A DNA stretch of 41,860 nucleotides from Cyanobacteria bacterium SBLK (GCA_017746715.1 JAGHZQ010000022.1:1-41860), one strand, 5' to 3'; shown: positions 1-8,388, numbered from the stretch's first letter. The notes: generated from the sequence alone by a model not told the origin. Numbers and translations are program-made.

Positions 1-1740
1 CAACCAAGCCAAACGCTCGTCCCAATAGCCCCCAAAGCGCGTAAATCCCCCTAAATACAGCCAAAATTCTTTAAATAAGTCGTATTGTTCGCTCCCCAAA
101 CACCATTCGATTGCTTCCGAGAGATTGACCCATTCTCGTTCTAAATTCGAGTAATCCCGCCAATCTCGATATTTTTGGCTGCCGTGCTGGCGAACATAAC
201 TTAAAAACCAATCTAGCCAACGCTTTCTTGCCTCTCGTGCAAATTCTGGAGTATTCTCTAATTGCACGAAAACATAAGAACGAGTTGCAGGAAGCATCGT
301 GTAGCGTTCTTTCACAGCCTTGATGAGGGAAAGTTGTTGCAAATGAGCCAAATTATCGGCGAGGGTAATCGGTTCGTCAATTGCAGAAACATTGGCGATC
401 GCTTCTCGTAATGCCATTTGGGGAAATAGTGCCAATGCCATGAGCAAATGATGGGCAGATTCCGATAAGAGTTTAACCGACCCTTCAAAACAATAGCGAG
501 AAACATCATCCGTTGCCCGTGCCAATCGCTCGATAATTTCTTCAATGGTTGCTCCCACTGCCAATTGACCGATGGTATAAACAATCGCGGCAGGGAGTCC
601 GGTCGTTTTTTGGTAAAGTGCTTCTGCCTCTTCGAGACTCAGTTCCAAATCTTTTTCCTCGACTTGATGAAAAATAAGATCTAAAGCATCCTCCGGTAGC
701 AGGGAATCAAGGCGTAATGTAAAGAAAGGTGCGGGTTCGCGAGTGGTGACGATGACTTTTACCGTGAGGGGTAATTCGTAGACAAGGGCAAGAACGGCAT
801 CGCGATCTTCGACAGTTTCGAGATTATCAACAATCAGCAAGACGCTTTGTTTGGCAAGATGACTTTGCAAGAGTTCGAGACGTTCTTCAAAGGGAGTATA
901 AGCAAGTTCGGGAAGGTCGAGGGTGCGGGCAATGGCGCGAAAAATATCTCTCTGGGTTCGTTCTCGTCGCAGGCGTTGGATAATTCCAGTCCCAATCAGG
1001 CGTTGAGACTGTGCGGAAACAAAAATAATTGCGTCAAAAACGGGAGTATTCGTGAAAATTGCGCCCAAACTGGCTCGAAGACAGCGATAGGCAGCTTCTA
1101 GAACAAGAGCCGTTTTTCCCAATCCTCCTTCTCCTTCAATGCTAAGGCGATGAACGGGATGTTCTGGCGCAAGCAGTTCGAGCAATTTATTGAGTTCTTT
1201 GCGCCGTCCGATGAAAGTGGTATAATCGGGAATGGGTAGGTTGTGTTGCGATCGCGTTCGATTGCGAGGTTGGCGTTGTTGGGGAGTCGGCTCGGTCTCT
1301 TTTTCAATATTTTTTTCAGCAATTTCCTCCCATGCCAAACCCAAACTTTGACAGTAGGCTTGAAAGGCGAGTTCTTTAATTGAATGTCTTTTGCGTCCGG
1401 CAAAGCGACTCCAAGAACCGTAGGAGATATCTCTTGCAAAAATATCTTCTTCTTCGATAATCTGTTCGATGCGATCTCGAATGGAAATCTTTTTCGATTT
1501 CGCAATACTCACTTTGAAGTCATTAACTTGTTCTGTATCAATCCGTAAAAATTTATCTAAATCTTTAACCCATTGAGGATCGTTTTCTTCCAACTCATTA
1601 TCTCGACCGTAACGACGAACTAATAGTTTGCTGGCAGCTCTCAAGGGTCGGGTATCTTCTGCTTTAATCAGCCATCCCTTGCCTTTTCGCGCTTTGGTAA
1701 TCTTGGCTTGTCCTTCTTCAGATGCTCTTAGACTTGCCAT
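1..1740 (-). CDS. NB-ARC/STAND NTPase, 3' part outside window
   Basis: The reading frame is open from an ATG at 1738-1740 to the window edge (580 codons), so the C-terminus is missing. The first ~140 residues are a basic leader of a type common before NB-ARC in cyanobacteria. A P-loop NTPase follows, with Walker A GEGGLGKT (about 203-210), Walker B LLIVDNLE (D about 305), a sensor-like VTTREP and a GLP motif (GLPAAI). The helical part reads like winged-helix and TPR-type STAND architecture. STAND proteins are signal-dependent switches that oligomerise on ligand binding; many act in regulation or anti-phage defence. The specific role here is unknown because the sensor/repeat end is cut off. 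It is transcribed divergently from the gene at 1985. Confidence 0.85.
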   Translation of the reverse strand, partial: MASLRASEEGQAKITKARKGKGWLIKAEDTRPLRAASKLLVRRYGRDNELEENDPQWVKDLDKFLRIDTEQVNDFKVSIAKSKKISIRDRIEQIIEEEDIFARDISYGSWSRFAGRKRHSIKELAFQAYCQSLGLAWEEIAEKNIEKETEPTPQQRQPRNRTRSQHNLPIPDYTTFIGRRKELNKLLELLAPEHPVHRLSIEGEGGLGKTALVLEAAYRCLRASLGAIFTNTPVFDAIIFVSAQSQRLIGTGIIQRLRRERTQRDIFRAIARTLDLPELAYTPFEERLELLQSHLAKQSVLLIVDNLETVEDRDAVLALVYELPLTVKVIVTTREPAPFFTLRLDSLLPEDALDLIFHQVEEKDLELSLEEAEALYQKTTGLPAAIVYTIGQLAVGATIEEIIERLARATDDVSRYCFEGSVKLLSESAHHLLMALALFPQMALREAIANVSAIDEPITLADNLAHLQQLSLIKAVKERYTMLPATRSYVFVQLENTPEFAREARKRWLDWFLSYVRQHGSQKYRDWRDYSNLEREWVNLSEAIEWCLGSEQYDLFKEFWLYLGGFTRFGGYWDERLAWL

Positions 1741-1877
1741 CTTTTTGTTGATTTGCTAAAGTTTAGAAAACTCAAAGATTGCATTTCTTCTTAATAAAGT
1801 TATACATTTGTGACTTCAGTAATTTTAATAAATATAAAATAATACACGGATTTTATCATAAAACATTGTTTTTGTCA

Positions 1878-1918
1878 AGATCATTCGAGATCGGTTTCTT
1901 GCTGATCTCGAATGATCT
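1878..1918. promoter_or_regulatory. 15-bp perfect inverted repeat between divergent genes
   Basis: AGATCATTCGAGATC at 1878-1892 is repeated exactly as its reverse complement at 1904-1918, with an 11-nt loop. It lies between the divergently transcribed STAND gene (start 1740) and the gene at 1985, so an operator or a leader hairpin is more likely than a terminator. The surrounding sequence is AT-rich, as expected of a promoter region. Function is inferred from position only. Confidence 0.5.
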
Positions 1919-1984
1919 ATTGAATAGCTATTGATTGGGTAAACTATATGTAATCTGAAATATACAAATATACCTCGCGTCATA

Positions 1985-2260
1985 ATGTCTATAAATAAGC
2001 CTTCATATAATAAACCATCTTCTACAGAATCTAAAAATATCGAGATTTCCAAAATAAAATCCAACTATGGTGAAGAATGGTTAGCGATAAATGTTTCTCA
2101 AAACCAAGATGGTAATCCTATCGAAGGTAAAGTTGTGATTCACGAACCCGACCAAAATACCTTTTTTAAAAAAGTTAAAGATAGAAGGAAAGGAGAGAAT
2201 GCAGAAGAGCATTTGTATTGGTTTTTCAATGGTTCCGTAGCGCTTAAGGAGGTTGACTAA
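1985..2260 (+). CDS. Small hypothetical protein upstream of retropepsin
   Basis: This 91-residue protein is polar and lysine/glutamate-rich, with no membrane segment or signal peptide. I do not recognise the family. The centre (EEWLAINVSQNQDGNPIEGK) looks like a small beta-rich fold. It precedes the retropepsin-like gene at 2487 on the same strand with a gap of about 225 bp, so co-transcription is possible. No strong ribosome-binding site is visible before the ATG. It may be a partner or substrate of the protease, but nothing in the sequence proves this. Confidence 0.5.
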   Translation: MSINKPSYNKPSSTESKNIEISKIKSNYGEEWLAINVSQNQDGNPIEGKVVIHEPDQNTFFKKVKDRRKGENAEEHLYWFFNGSVALKEVD

Positions 2261-2486
2261 GATTTACGGATGATGGGGAATTTGCGTACAATGTTGTCGA
2301 TATTATGACTCTAAATTCTACCAAGTCGAATAAAAAATCATAAATTCTAACTCTCAGCACAACTTTTTGCCGATCCTCAAACTCCTTATAAAATAAGGGG
2401 GTTGAGAATTTTGGCAATTTTATAATTTTATGATAAAATAGGCACAAAATGGAAATGAGTCCAATCAAGTAAAGGAATAAAATGTT

Positions 2487-2927
2487 GTGCCTTTAGTTAG
2501 CAGAGTTATTCGTAACTGTACGAACGACAGGTCATTTAGCGAACTTAATTTCTGGCTACTCCCAATTACTATAGCAGGAGAACAAGGCAAATGTACATTT
2601 GATGTTTTATTAGATACAGGTGCACAGCGAACTGTCTTCACTCAAGATATACAAGAGATTGTGGGGATCCAAGGAGGTCGAGCCAGACAGATTGTTACCC
2701 CAAGTGGATTTAGTAATTGTATAGAAGTAACAATAAATCAATTAGAGATAGCTTCCATCCCTTTTAATCAGTTAAATGTTTTAATTTGTAAGAAACTACC
2801 CGGACGATATAGAGATTATAAAATTAACGGGTTTCTAGGTACTGATGTACTAAGCTCTCTTGTTCTTGAATTGAATTACTTAACAGGAGAGATCACTCTA
2901 GAAAAAACGATCGTCAATCCCAACTAA
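2487..2927 (+). CDS. Retropepsin-like aspartic protease
   Basis: This 146-residue single-lobe aspartic protease has the catalytic signature DTGAQRT (motif LLDTGA) near residue 43. The hydrophobic-hydrophobic-glycine block GFLGTDVL lies near the C-terminus, followed by the usual strand LELNYLTGEITL. Single-lobe enzymes of this type work as homodimers. The start is a GTG at 2487 preceded by AAAGGAA at 2471. There is no signal peptide, so it is probably cytoplasmic. Cyanobacteria commonly carry such genes; their substrates are mostly unknown. Confidence 0.8.
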   Translation: MPLVSRVIRNCTNDRSFSELNFWLLPITIAGEQGKCTFDVLLDTGAQRTVFTQDIQEIVGIQGGRARQIVTPSGFSNCIEVTINQLEIASIPFNQLNVLICKKLPGRYRDYKINGFLGTDVLSSLVLELNYLTGEITLEKTIVNPN

Positions 2928-3075
2928 TTTAAAAACAGTATTGTATAACTTTACGAAATATAAATATAATCGAGTAAAATGTAAGATGAAATAAATGTAT
3001 ACAATGATTTATGATAATATTTAAGGAGAGAAAGAGTTTTCTAGCTAGAGAAAAATATATAAGTCAAAATAAGAG

Positions 3076-3543
3076 CTACGAGCAACACAATCCCAAATAG
3101 AATAAAAAAAACGCTCGAGGAAGTATTAGTTTAAAAATGATTTGATGATTCGATCTAAAATTTTTTTCAAAAAGAGATTGAGATTCAGAAAAGAATTGCT
3201 GTAATCGTTTTTGGTCATCCTCTCCTCGCAGTCCAAAATAGGGAAAATGTTCGAGCACTTCACCAAATAAACGCTGACAATCCTCGCGATATTTTACCGT
3301 ATCGAGAATATGACAATGCCAAGCTTTATCTATTTCTCGAGTGGGAACAATTCCTCGATCTGGATAAAAATGTTTGAGTATCAGAAATCTTCGATATTGC
3401 TCAATTGCGGATATTGTCTCCTCAAGAGTTAATCCTTTACCTTCATCCGGGTTCATCAGTTTATAGGCGATCGGTTCGAAATCCGTTGCTTTGAGTTCTT
3501 CGAGAAACTTTCTATCTTGCTCTGATAAATCTTCTAAGTTCAT
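3076..3543 (-). CDS. GRDP-like (glycine-rich domain-containing protein-like) protein
   Basis: The start is placed at 3543 because AAAGGAGG lies just upstream; the frame is open 28 codons further, but without a ribosome-binding site. The 155-residue product has the family signature of an EIDKAWHCHILDT block, then a cysteine (about 80), then HFPYFGLRGE. The family occurs in plants and cyanobacteria without a settled biochemical function. After about residue 128 the sequence turns into a hydrophobic tail (LPRAFFLFYLGLCCS) that does not look like the family, so the 3' end may be frameshifted or eroded. Confidence 0.7.
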   Translation of the reverse strand: MNLEDLSEQDRKFLEELKATDFEPIAYKLMNPDEGKGLTLEETISAIEQYRRFLILKHFYPDRGIVPTREIDKAWHCHILDTVKYREDCQRLFGEVLEHFPYFGLRGEDDQKRLQQFFSESQSLFEKNFRSNHQIIFKLILPRAFFLFYLGLCCS

Positions 3544-3888
3544 TGGAGTTCCTCCTTTGCGATAAGATACAAATATTTTAAATCTTATTAGAAATAATGA
3601 AAATGCTTGATACACAAGAATTTTCATTATTTAAAAATGAGTGCCATCCTTGTCATACAAGCGTTTAGTGCCAGTTGCCTCTTTCGATATCAATGAATGT
3701 CTATTATAGCGCTTCTTAATATGGATGAAATCTAGTAAAATGATGAGCATGGAAAACTTTGCTAGTTTCAGATGTCCTCAATCAATTAGGAAACACTACA
3801 TCTCAAATTTTTCAAGGGTAAAATGTGATAAGATAGAAAAATCTATACAACTTCAATTGAATATTGCTGCATAACTAAAAAATACCCG
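3544..3888. other. Intergenic stretch without a recognised gene
   Basis: This is an AT-rich spacer of about 345 bp. I see no ORF of quality, no tRNA and no strong hairpin followed by T. The part just beyond 3543 carries the ribosome-binding site of the GRDP-like gene. Confidence 0.5.
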
Positions 3889-4155
3889 ATGAGAACATAC
3901 CTAAGATCGCTCTATTACGCTCTAGTTTTAAGTGTATTTTTTCCTTTGCCTCTCACAATAAAGATAGAATTCCATATTTTGATTAGTAGTAAAACTTTCT
4001 CTTACTACGTTTATTCCTCTCGCAAAGACATTAGCCAAGTAAAAGTTGCTTATTGTATTCCTCCAACTTGTAACGGAGTTGTTGAAGACCAAGATATTCG
4101 CCCTCGAACCGCGCTTACTTTAGAAGATCCTTTTAAAATCATCGAAACCATATAG
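3889..4155 (+). CDS. Doubtful small ORF, possible exported or membrane peptide
   Basis: This 88-residue frame starts with a basic-hydrophobic stretch (LRSLYYALVLSVFFPLPLTI) that could be a signal peptide or membrane helix, followed by a polar part with two cysteines (CIPPTC). There is no ribosome-binding site before the ATG and I recognise no family. It may be a chance ORF; it is kept because codon use is not obviously abnormal and nothing else occupies the region. Confidence 0.25.
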   Translation: MRTYLRSLYYALVLSVFFPLPLTIKIEFHILISSKTFSYYVYSSRKDISQVKVAYCIPPTCNGVVEDQDIRPRTALTLEDPFKIIETI

Positions 4156-4322
4156 TTTATATTCTTTGTCGAGCTTGTTTTTTCTTGGCTTAGGGAGATA
4201 TGAGATCGAGATCGAGATTTGCCGCGATCGCGAACAACATCGAATCCGGTACACGATCGCTTTCCCGATTGCAATATTTCATTACATTTGTTTACAAAGA
4301 GATACAAAAACGGAGATCGGTC

Positions 4323-4550
4323 ATGGCTATTTTACTCGCAGTCTTAATTATGGGTTGGGTTGCTGCTGCCGCTTTAGGCACGCAGGCGTATTTCCGAGGC
4401 GAACAGAGCAAACCCATCCACGAACGCAACTGGAACTCCCCAGGGTTTGAAGTCGCGGCAAAAACCGTAACGGGTTGCGAAACCGACTATAGCGATCGCA
4501 TTCCTGCTTATGGTTTGGATGCTTACAGCAGCAAAGCGATCGCATCGTAA
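4323..4550 (+). CDS. Photosystem II protein, Psb35-related
   Basis: This 75-residue protein has one N-terminal membrane helix (LAVLIMGWVAAAALGTQAYF), then a polar stretch with KPIHERNW and a C-terminal tail containing SDRIPAYGLDAYSS. The short first helix followed by a YFRGEQSKPIHERNW segment is what I recall of the cyanobacterial Psb35-related family, linked to CP47 and high-light-inducible proteins in the thylakoid membrane. The start at 4323 is chosen for the GGAG 7 nt upstream. The frame is open 41 codons further upstream, but that extension is HIP1-derived and arginine-rich. The family name is from memory. Confidence 0.65.
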   Translation: MAILLAVLIMGWVAAAALGTQAYFRGEQSKPIHERNWNSPGFEVAAKTVTGCETDYSDRIPAYGLDAYSSKAIAS

Positions 4551-4750
4551 TACTCCCAACTTATTGGATTGAACCGCCGCACCTTTGTCTCGAAATAAAG
4601 TTTTATAAGTTTCATGCTTACTTCTTTCGACTCGAGACAAACAATGCTTTAGGAGCACCTCAAGCCGATCGCCAATTCGAGCAATTTAATTGAAGGATTA
4701 ATTTTAAAGCGATCGTCCTCTCGGATTCAACAGGAAGAGCACCCCCGACT

Positions 4751-6004
4751 CTAATCTTTTTTTCGCTTGAGCAAGGAACTGATACCGAGTCCGCTAACCG
4801 CCAACAATCCCAAGATTGAAGTCGGTTCGGGAATGGAGTTAGATTGCGGTGTTGTGGTTCGGAACAGGTAAGCTGCACCAGCTGTCGAGTCTGCTCCACC
4901 GGCACTAATCAAAGCTAGGTCTCCATCAATCGCTAGCGCTCGATCGAAGTAGTCATAACGATCGCCATCGGGAGTGGTCAGTTTTTGTAGGAGATTGCCA
5001 GTCGTCATATCAAATAGATAAGTCGAATACACCACACTCCTGTTGAATTCTTCAATAGAGTTGAATGTTTCAATAGAATTGATTAGAGCTAAGTTTCCAT
5101 CAAGGGCTAAAGAGAAACCAAACAATGCACTACTATACAAGTCACTATCGGCATTGCTAGGAGAACTCAATGTATGTAGGATATTCCCATTAGTAAGGTC
5201 AAACATGTAAACCACACTTTTCCTATTGTCTGTCTCATTTGCTCGAATTAGAGCTAAATCTCCATCTATTGCGACTGAGGCACCAAAGCCCATTACTGTA
5301 GAATCATCAGGAGCGGTCAGTTTCTGCAGCAGATCGCCAGTCGCGGTATCAAACAGAGAAGCCGAACCTCTCCTGTTATTATCTTCTGTAGAACCAATCA
5401 GGGCTAAGCCCTCATCCATCGCTATCGATTTGTATATCCCGTTACGAGGAGTAATCAATGTATGCAGGAGATTGCCCGTAGTAGTATCGAATAAGTAAGT
5501 TGAACTACTCTCGTAATAAGGCACATTTATATCAATACCAGAAATCAGAGCCAAATCTCCATCAAGCTCTACCGACCAACCAAAATAGTGACCGGTAGCA
5601 CCATCAGGAGGGGTCAGTTTGTGGAGGAGATTGCCCGTAGGGATATCAAACAGATAAGCCGAACCCCCGTCGTCCTCAGAAGCACCAATCAGTGCCAAGT
5701 TCCCCTCTATTGCTACCGAGTGACCAAACCGATCGCCAGTAGCACCGTCAGGAGGGGTCAGTTTGTGGAGGAGATTGCCTGTAGGGATATCAAACAGATA
5801 AGCCGAACCCCCGTCGTCCTCAGAAGCACCAATCAGTGCCACATTCCCTTCTATTGCTACCGATTTACCAAACCGATCGCCAGTAGCTCCATCAAAAGCT
5901 GTTATTTTTTCGCTAAAGTTAAAAGAACCAGCAACAGCAGGGGTTGCAAGAGCAACAAGAGCGATCGCGCTGCTGGCAAAATACAATAGTGATTTCTCGA
6001 ACAT
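4751..6004 (-). CDS. PEP-CTERM protein with seven-bladed propeller repeats
   Basis: This 417-residue secreted protein has a signal peptide (residues 1-26, ending ATPAVAG). Seven repeats of about 48 residues follow, of the form LTPPDGATGDRFG...VAIEGNLALIGA...YLFDIPTGNLLHK. The protein ends in a PEP-CTERM sorting signal: PEPTSILG, a hydrophobic helix, then KRKKD. Seven FG-GAP-like repeats are the number needed for one closed beta-propeller. PEP-CTERM proteins are thought to be processed by exosortase and sent to the surface or matrix. Blades 1 and 2 are nearly identical at DNA level. No exosortase gene is in the window. Confidence 0.85.
   Translation of the reverse strand: MFEKSLLYFASSAIALVALATPAVAGSFNFSEKITAFDGATGDRFGKSVAIEGNVALIGASEDDGGSAYLFDIPTGNLLHKLTPPDGATGDRFGHSVAIEGNLALIGASEDDGGSAYLFDIPTGNLLHKLTPPDGATGHYFGWSVELDGDLALISGIDINVPYYESSSTYLFDTTTGNLLHTLITPRNGIYKSIAMDEGLALIGSTEDNNRRGSASLFDTATGDLLQKLTAPDDSTVMGFGASVAIDGDLALIRANETDNRKSVVYMFDLTNGNILHTLSSPSNADSDLYSSALFGFSLALDGNLALINSIETFNSIEEFNRSVVYSTYLFDMTTGNLLQKLTTPDGDRYDYFDRALAIDGDLALISAGGADSTAGAAYLFRTTTPQSNSIPEPTSILGLLAVSGLGISSLLKRKKD
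5605..5892 (-). repeat. Recent 144-bp tandem duplication inside propeller gene
   Basis: Two adjacent 144-bp units, about 5605-5748 and 5749-5892, differ at only a few positions. For example, GGGTCAGTTTG occurs at 5611 and again exactly 144 bp later. Each unit encodes one 48-residue blade. The other five blades are far more diverged, so this copy event is recent. Confidence 0.85.
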
Positions 6005-6128
6005 GATTCTAGACCTCTCGCTAGATTAGATATTTAATAAAGATCGCAGTATGGAAAATCTGAGTTTTGTCTTTTTAGATATGTCGATCCCATAAAACTA
6101 GCTAATCGGTAAGCGCAAAAATGAACAA

Positions 6129-6880
6129 GATCGAAATTGGATCGGTTGGATCGAAATTGGATCGCTTTTCAAAATGTAAATAAATCTTGTTAACGTAACA
6201 AAAATTTGTAGATCGCCCCCACGAGTTGCCAGCACTGCCATCGCAAAATTCAATGAATTGCGAAGGGACAGACCCAGTATTTGACTTGTTTCCCATCACC
6301 GCAAACATTGGCGGGACAATCGTTACCTTATTTGCATCACTCTACTTTTTTACCCATTTCACGAACTTGCGATCGCTCCAACAATCTCTCAAATACCATT
6401 ATAGATCTTTAGTTAATTTAGGCATAGATCTGTGACTGATTTTAATATAGATCTCTCTCTAAATTAGACATTTAGAGGGTTAAAACAGGGTAAATTCGCG
6501 CTTCATTTTATTCGAGATTTCAAACCTATAAATGAGCCAATTGTCAAGATCGAAATTGGATCGCCTGTCAGATTGCAACCGATCCTGTTCGTGCCATGAA
6601 AATCACTGTCGATCCGCTAAGGATACTTGCAAATCGTAAAAGCCTTCAAACTCTTTTGAGATAGACGTTTTCAGTCATGCCGCGATCGCCTTCACAAATA
6701 TCTTGCCGATCGCGATCGCTCTGAATTGCAGTGAGTTTTCTCATTTAGATACCTAAACGAACGAATTGTCAAGATCGGAATTGGATCGCTTGTTACATTG
6801 CAACCGATCTTGTTAATGCAATGAAAAGTACGGATGATGAGTCTAAATGATGCCGACGAGTTGTAAACACTGCCAGTCCA
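6129..6880. repeat. Degenerate intergenic repeat containing GATCGAAATTGGATCG
   Basis: The 16-mer occurs at 6129-6144, 6149-6164 and 6548-6563, and with one change (GATCGGAATTGGATCG) at 6773-6788. Copies at 6548 and 6773 continue with matching text including TTGCAACCGATC and a later ATGAAAA. The first and last copies share a further downstream block around ACGAGTTG...CACTGCCA (near 6220 and 6858). Together they look like three eroded copies of an element of roughly 110 bp. Confidence 0.6.
6401..6469. repeat. Three-unit 23-bp array carrying ATAGATCT
   Basis: ATAGATCT begins at 6401, 6424 and 6447, exactly 23 bp apart each time. The rest of each unit is AT-rich and only loosely conserved (TTAGTTAATTTAGGC, GTGACTGATTTTAAT, CTCTCTAAATTAGAC). 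Phased short repeats are typical of protein-binding arrays, but no adjacent gene explains them. Confidence 0.55.
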
Positions 6881-6949
6881 GTTGCGATCGCAATAACAGG
6901 CAAGGTATTACATTAGGACTCAAGCACAAAAAAGCACCATCAGACCTAT

Positions 6950-6975
6950 GCTGACTTTAAGTCGGCTATTTTTTT
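6950..6975 (+). terminator. Possible Rho-independent terminator
   Basis: GCTGACTTTAAGTCGGC at 6950-6966 folds into a short stem with one G-T pair and is followed by a T run at 6969-6975. No plus-strand gene ends just upstream, so it may terminate an unannotated short RNA or be part of a repeat. Confidence 0.35.
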
Positions 6976-7030
6976 GTTTTGACGGGATTTGGACAAATTC
7001 AAGAAAGGGCGATCGCGTTAAGGGAAATAT

Positions 7031-7177
7031 GCGATCGCTCATGCGTAACGGAGTTGTATCGCTTCTCTCTGACTCTGCGATTTGACTAAAGGCGATCGCT
7101 TGTCCTTAAATACAAATTTTTCATAATTAGTCAAGTCTTTTATGTCTCATTTTGTTACGGAAAGGAAAAGCGATCGC
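7031..7177. repeat. TA-island repeat, left copy (R1, long form)
   Basis: The copy starts with GCGATCGCTCATGCG and TATCGCTTCTCTCTGACTCT, then runs through ATTAGTCAAGTC and CTCATTTTGTTAC to a terminal GCGATCGC at 7170-7177. The whole unit matches the right copy at 12736-12900; the second half (7092-7177) matches the internal copies at 9750 and 10550. It ends 10 bp before the stop codon of the gene at 7187. Confidence 0.8.
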
Positions 7178-7186
7178 AACTTATTT

Positions 7187-7609
7187 TCAACTATACAAAA
7201 GATGTTTTGGATCGAGCCAAACAATATAGAAAATATCGCCGATAAAAAAACCGTGTATTCTGCCATGTCCGGATGTAGAAATTGATAGTTGATAGGGGGT
7301 ATCCACCAACTGTTCCTCATTAGGCAAGCCAAAACCATCTTCAGTAGTATCATTCCATCCTATTGGGTGACAGCGAATTGCACTACTCCTGTTACTTAAT
7401 AATTCTTGTACTGTCCAAGTAGAAAAATTTTTCAATCTTTCCAAAAGAGTAAAAAAATAAGTGGTTTCGCAATCTCTCACAGAAAATTTTTCATGGTTAG
7501 ATTGCCAGTATTTAAAAGAAAAACTAATATTTTTTGGTGGCTCTAGTTCCTCTTTAAATCTATTATTAGATGTTTGATACTTCTTGATTTTCTTCCTGTT
7601 CTTGGACAC
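7187..7609 (-). CDS. Candidate toxin paired with Panacea antitoxin
   Basis: This 140-residue protein has a basic N-terminus and a conserved-looking core: FSFKYW, then NRSSAIRCHPIGWNDTTE, GFGLPNEEQL, and the C-terminal block HGRIHGFF...FYIVWLDPKHLLY. I associate this end block, with moderate certainty, with small proteins labelled MAG6450-like, which have no settled activity. Its gene overlaps the 3' end of the Panacea antitoxin gene by 44 bp. The antitoxin-then-toxin order and the overlap are what one expects of a PanAT pair, so toxin is the best inference. The gene ends 10 bp from repeat R1. Confidence 0.6.
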   Translation of the reverse strand: MSKNRKKIKKYQTSNNRFKEELEPPKNISFSFKYWQSNHEKFSVRDCETTYFFTLLERLKNFSTWTVQELLSNRSSAIRCHPIGWNDTTEDGFGLPNEEQLVDTPYQLSISTSGHGRIHGFFIGDIFYIVWLDPKHLLYS

Positions 7610-8366
7610 GACTAGCGAAATACTCCTTTATCCAATCTTTTCTAATGATAGTATGAGAGGGTTCATCAAGAGGTACATTACCTCTAGCCGTCTTCCAAGG
7701 TTTTTCGATATGAGTCATCTTTTCTAATTCATAAGCATCACAAGCAAAATATTCATCGGCCACATCCTGTAAAAAAGTGACAATATCTAGAGGTAATTTC
7801 GGTGTCACAGCTTCGTTAATAGGATACCATTTGAATTTCTGATATTTTTTATATAATTCTGGAATGACGGGTCCATGAATCCATGCTTCAAAATCATCAT
7901 CAAAAAGCGGTTTTTCATTTAAGGCTAGATGCCAGGATTGAGCATAATAAACTAACTTTTGGAGCTTTAAATTACTGATAAAAGAGCCTGTCTCATTTGC
8001 TAACCAGATGAAAAAGTCGGCAACATCAAAACAACTTATAGCTTTTGTTTGGTTGACCATTTTGGTTTCAAAATCACAATAAGATTCTATGATTTTTTTG
8101 ATCTCATTCATTACTGAATCTTCTTGTTTTGCCATCAATTCTCGGAGTTTTTCAGCCTGTAATTGAATTTGTTGTGGAGTAATATTTTTCTGCTTATCTA
8201 ACGCTTCAGCAACTTGTAAAAGTGCATTTTCAAGCAAATTTTCCTCGGGATTTTCCTCCTCCAATGTTGCCATAAGATAATCAGCAGCCAGTTGAGGATT
8301 TTTCCCAAGAGATTTAATTACATAGTCTTGATAACTGTCACTTGCTGGAACTTTCGCACTGTTCAT
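7566..8366 (-). CDS. Antitoxin: HI1420-like antidote domain fused to Panacea (DUF4065)
   Basis: This 266-residue protein has two parts. Residues 1-95 resemble the HI1420/TIGR02684-type addiction-module antidote (DSYQDYVIKSL...NPQLAADYLMATLEE). Residues about 112-255 are a Panacea/SocA domain (FFIWLANETG, LKLQKLVYYAQSWHLAL, FEAWIHGPVIPELY). Panacea is known as a promiscuous antitoxin domain fused to varied partners. The start at 8366 is set by homology to the paralogue at 11099; the frame is open further up but overlaps higA. The N-terminal part matches the paralogue until about residue 80 and then diverges, so Panacea has replaced the antidote's own C-terminus. An internal ATG at 8060 could give Panacea alone. 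Confidence 0.75.
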   Translation of the reverse strand: MNSAKVPASDSYQDYVIKSLGKNPQLAADYLMATLEEENPEENLLENALLQVAEALDKQKNITPQQIQLQAEKLRELMAKQEDSVMNEIKKIIESYCDFETKMVNQTKAISCFDVADFFIWLANETGSFISNLKLQKLVYYAQSWHLALNEKPLFDDDFEAWIHGPVIPELYKKYQKFKWYPINEAVTPKLPLDIVTFLQDVADEYFACDAYELEKMTHIEKPWKTARGNVPLDEPSHTIIRKDWIKEYFASRVQEQEENQEVSNI

Positions 8367-8388
8367 AATCTTGCCAATGTTGAATTTA

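Larger units (their letters stand above)
6005..7186. other. Gene-free 1.2-kb region with several repeat families
   Basis: No coding frame here is convincing. The region holds four copies of a GATCGAAATTGGATCG motif, a three-unit 23-bp array, many HIP1 octamers, a probable terminator near 6950 and the left copy of the TA-island repeat. The part next to 6005 should contain the promoter of the PEP-CTERM gene. Confidence 0.6.

Noticed and set aside
1098..1505. 135-codon minus-strand frame within the STAND gene
   Set aside because: It lies in a different frame from the continuous NB-ARC reading that carries Walker A and B, so it is a shadow.
4200..4322. Upstream extension of the Psb35-related frame
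   Set aside because: The extra residues are arginine-rich and derived from HIP1-type sequence, and the ribosome-binding site fits the ATG at 4323.
6401..6469. Possible small CRISPR array
   Set aside because: Only 8 bp of each 23-bp unit is conserved and there are three units with no cas genes; repeats and spacers of CRISPR size are absent.
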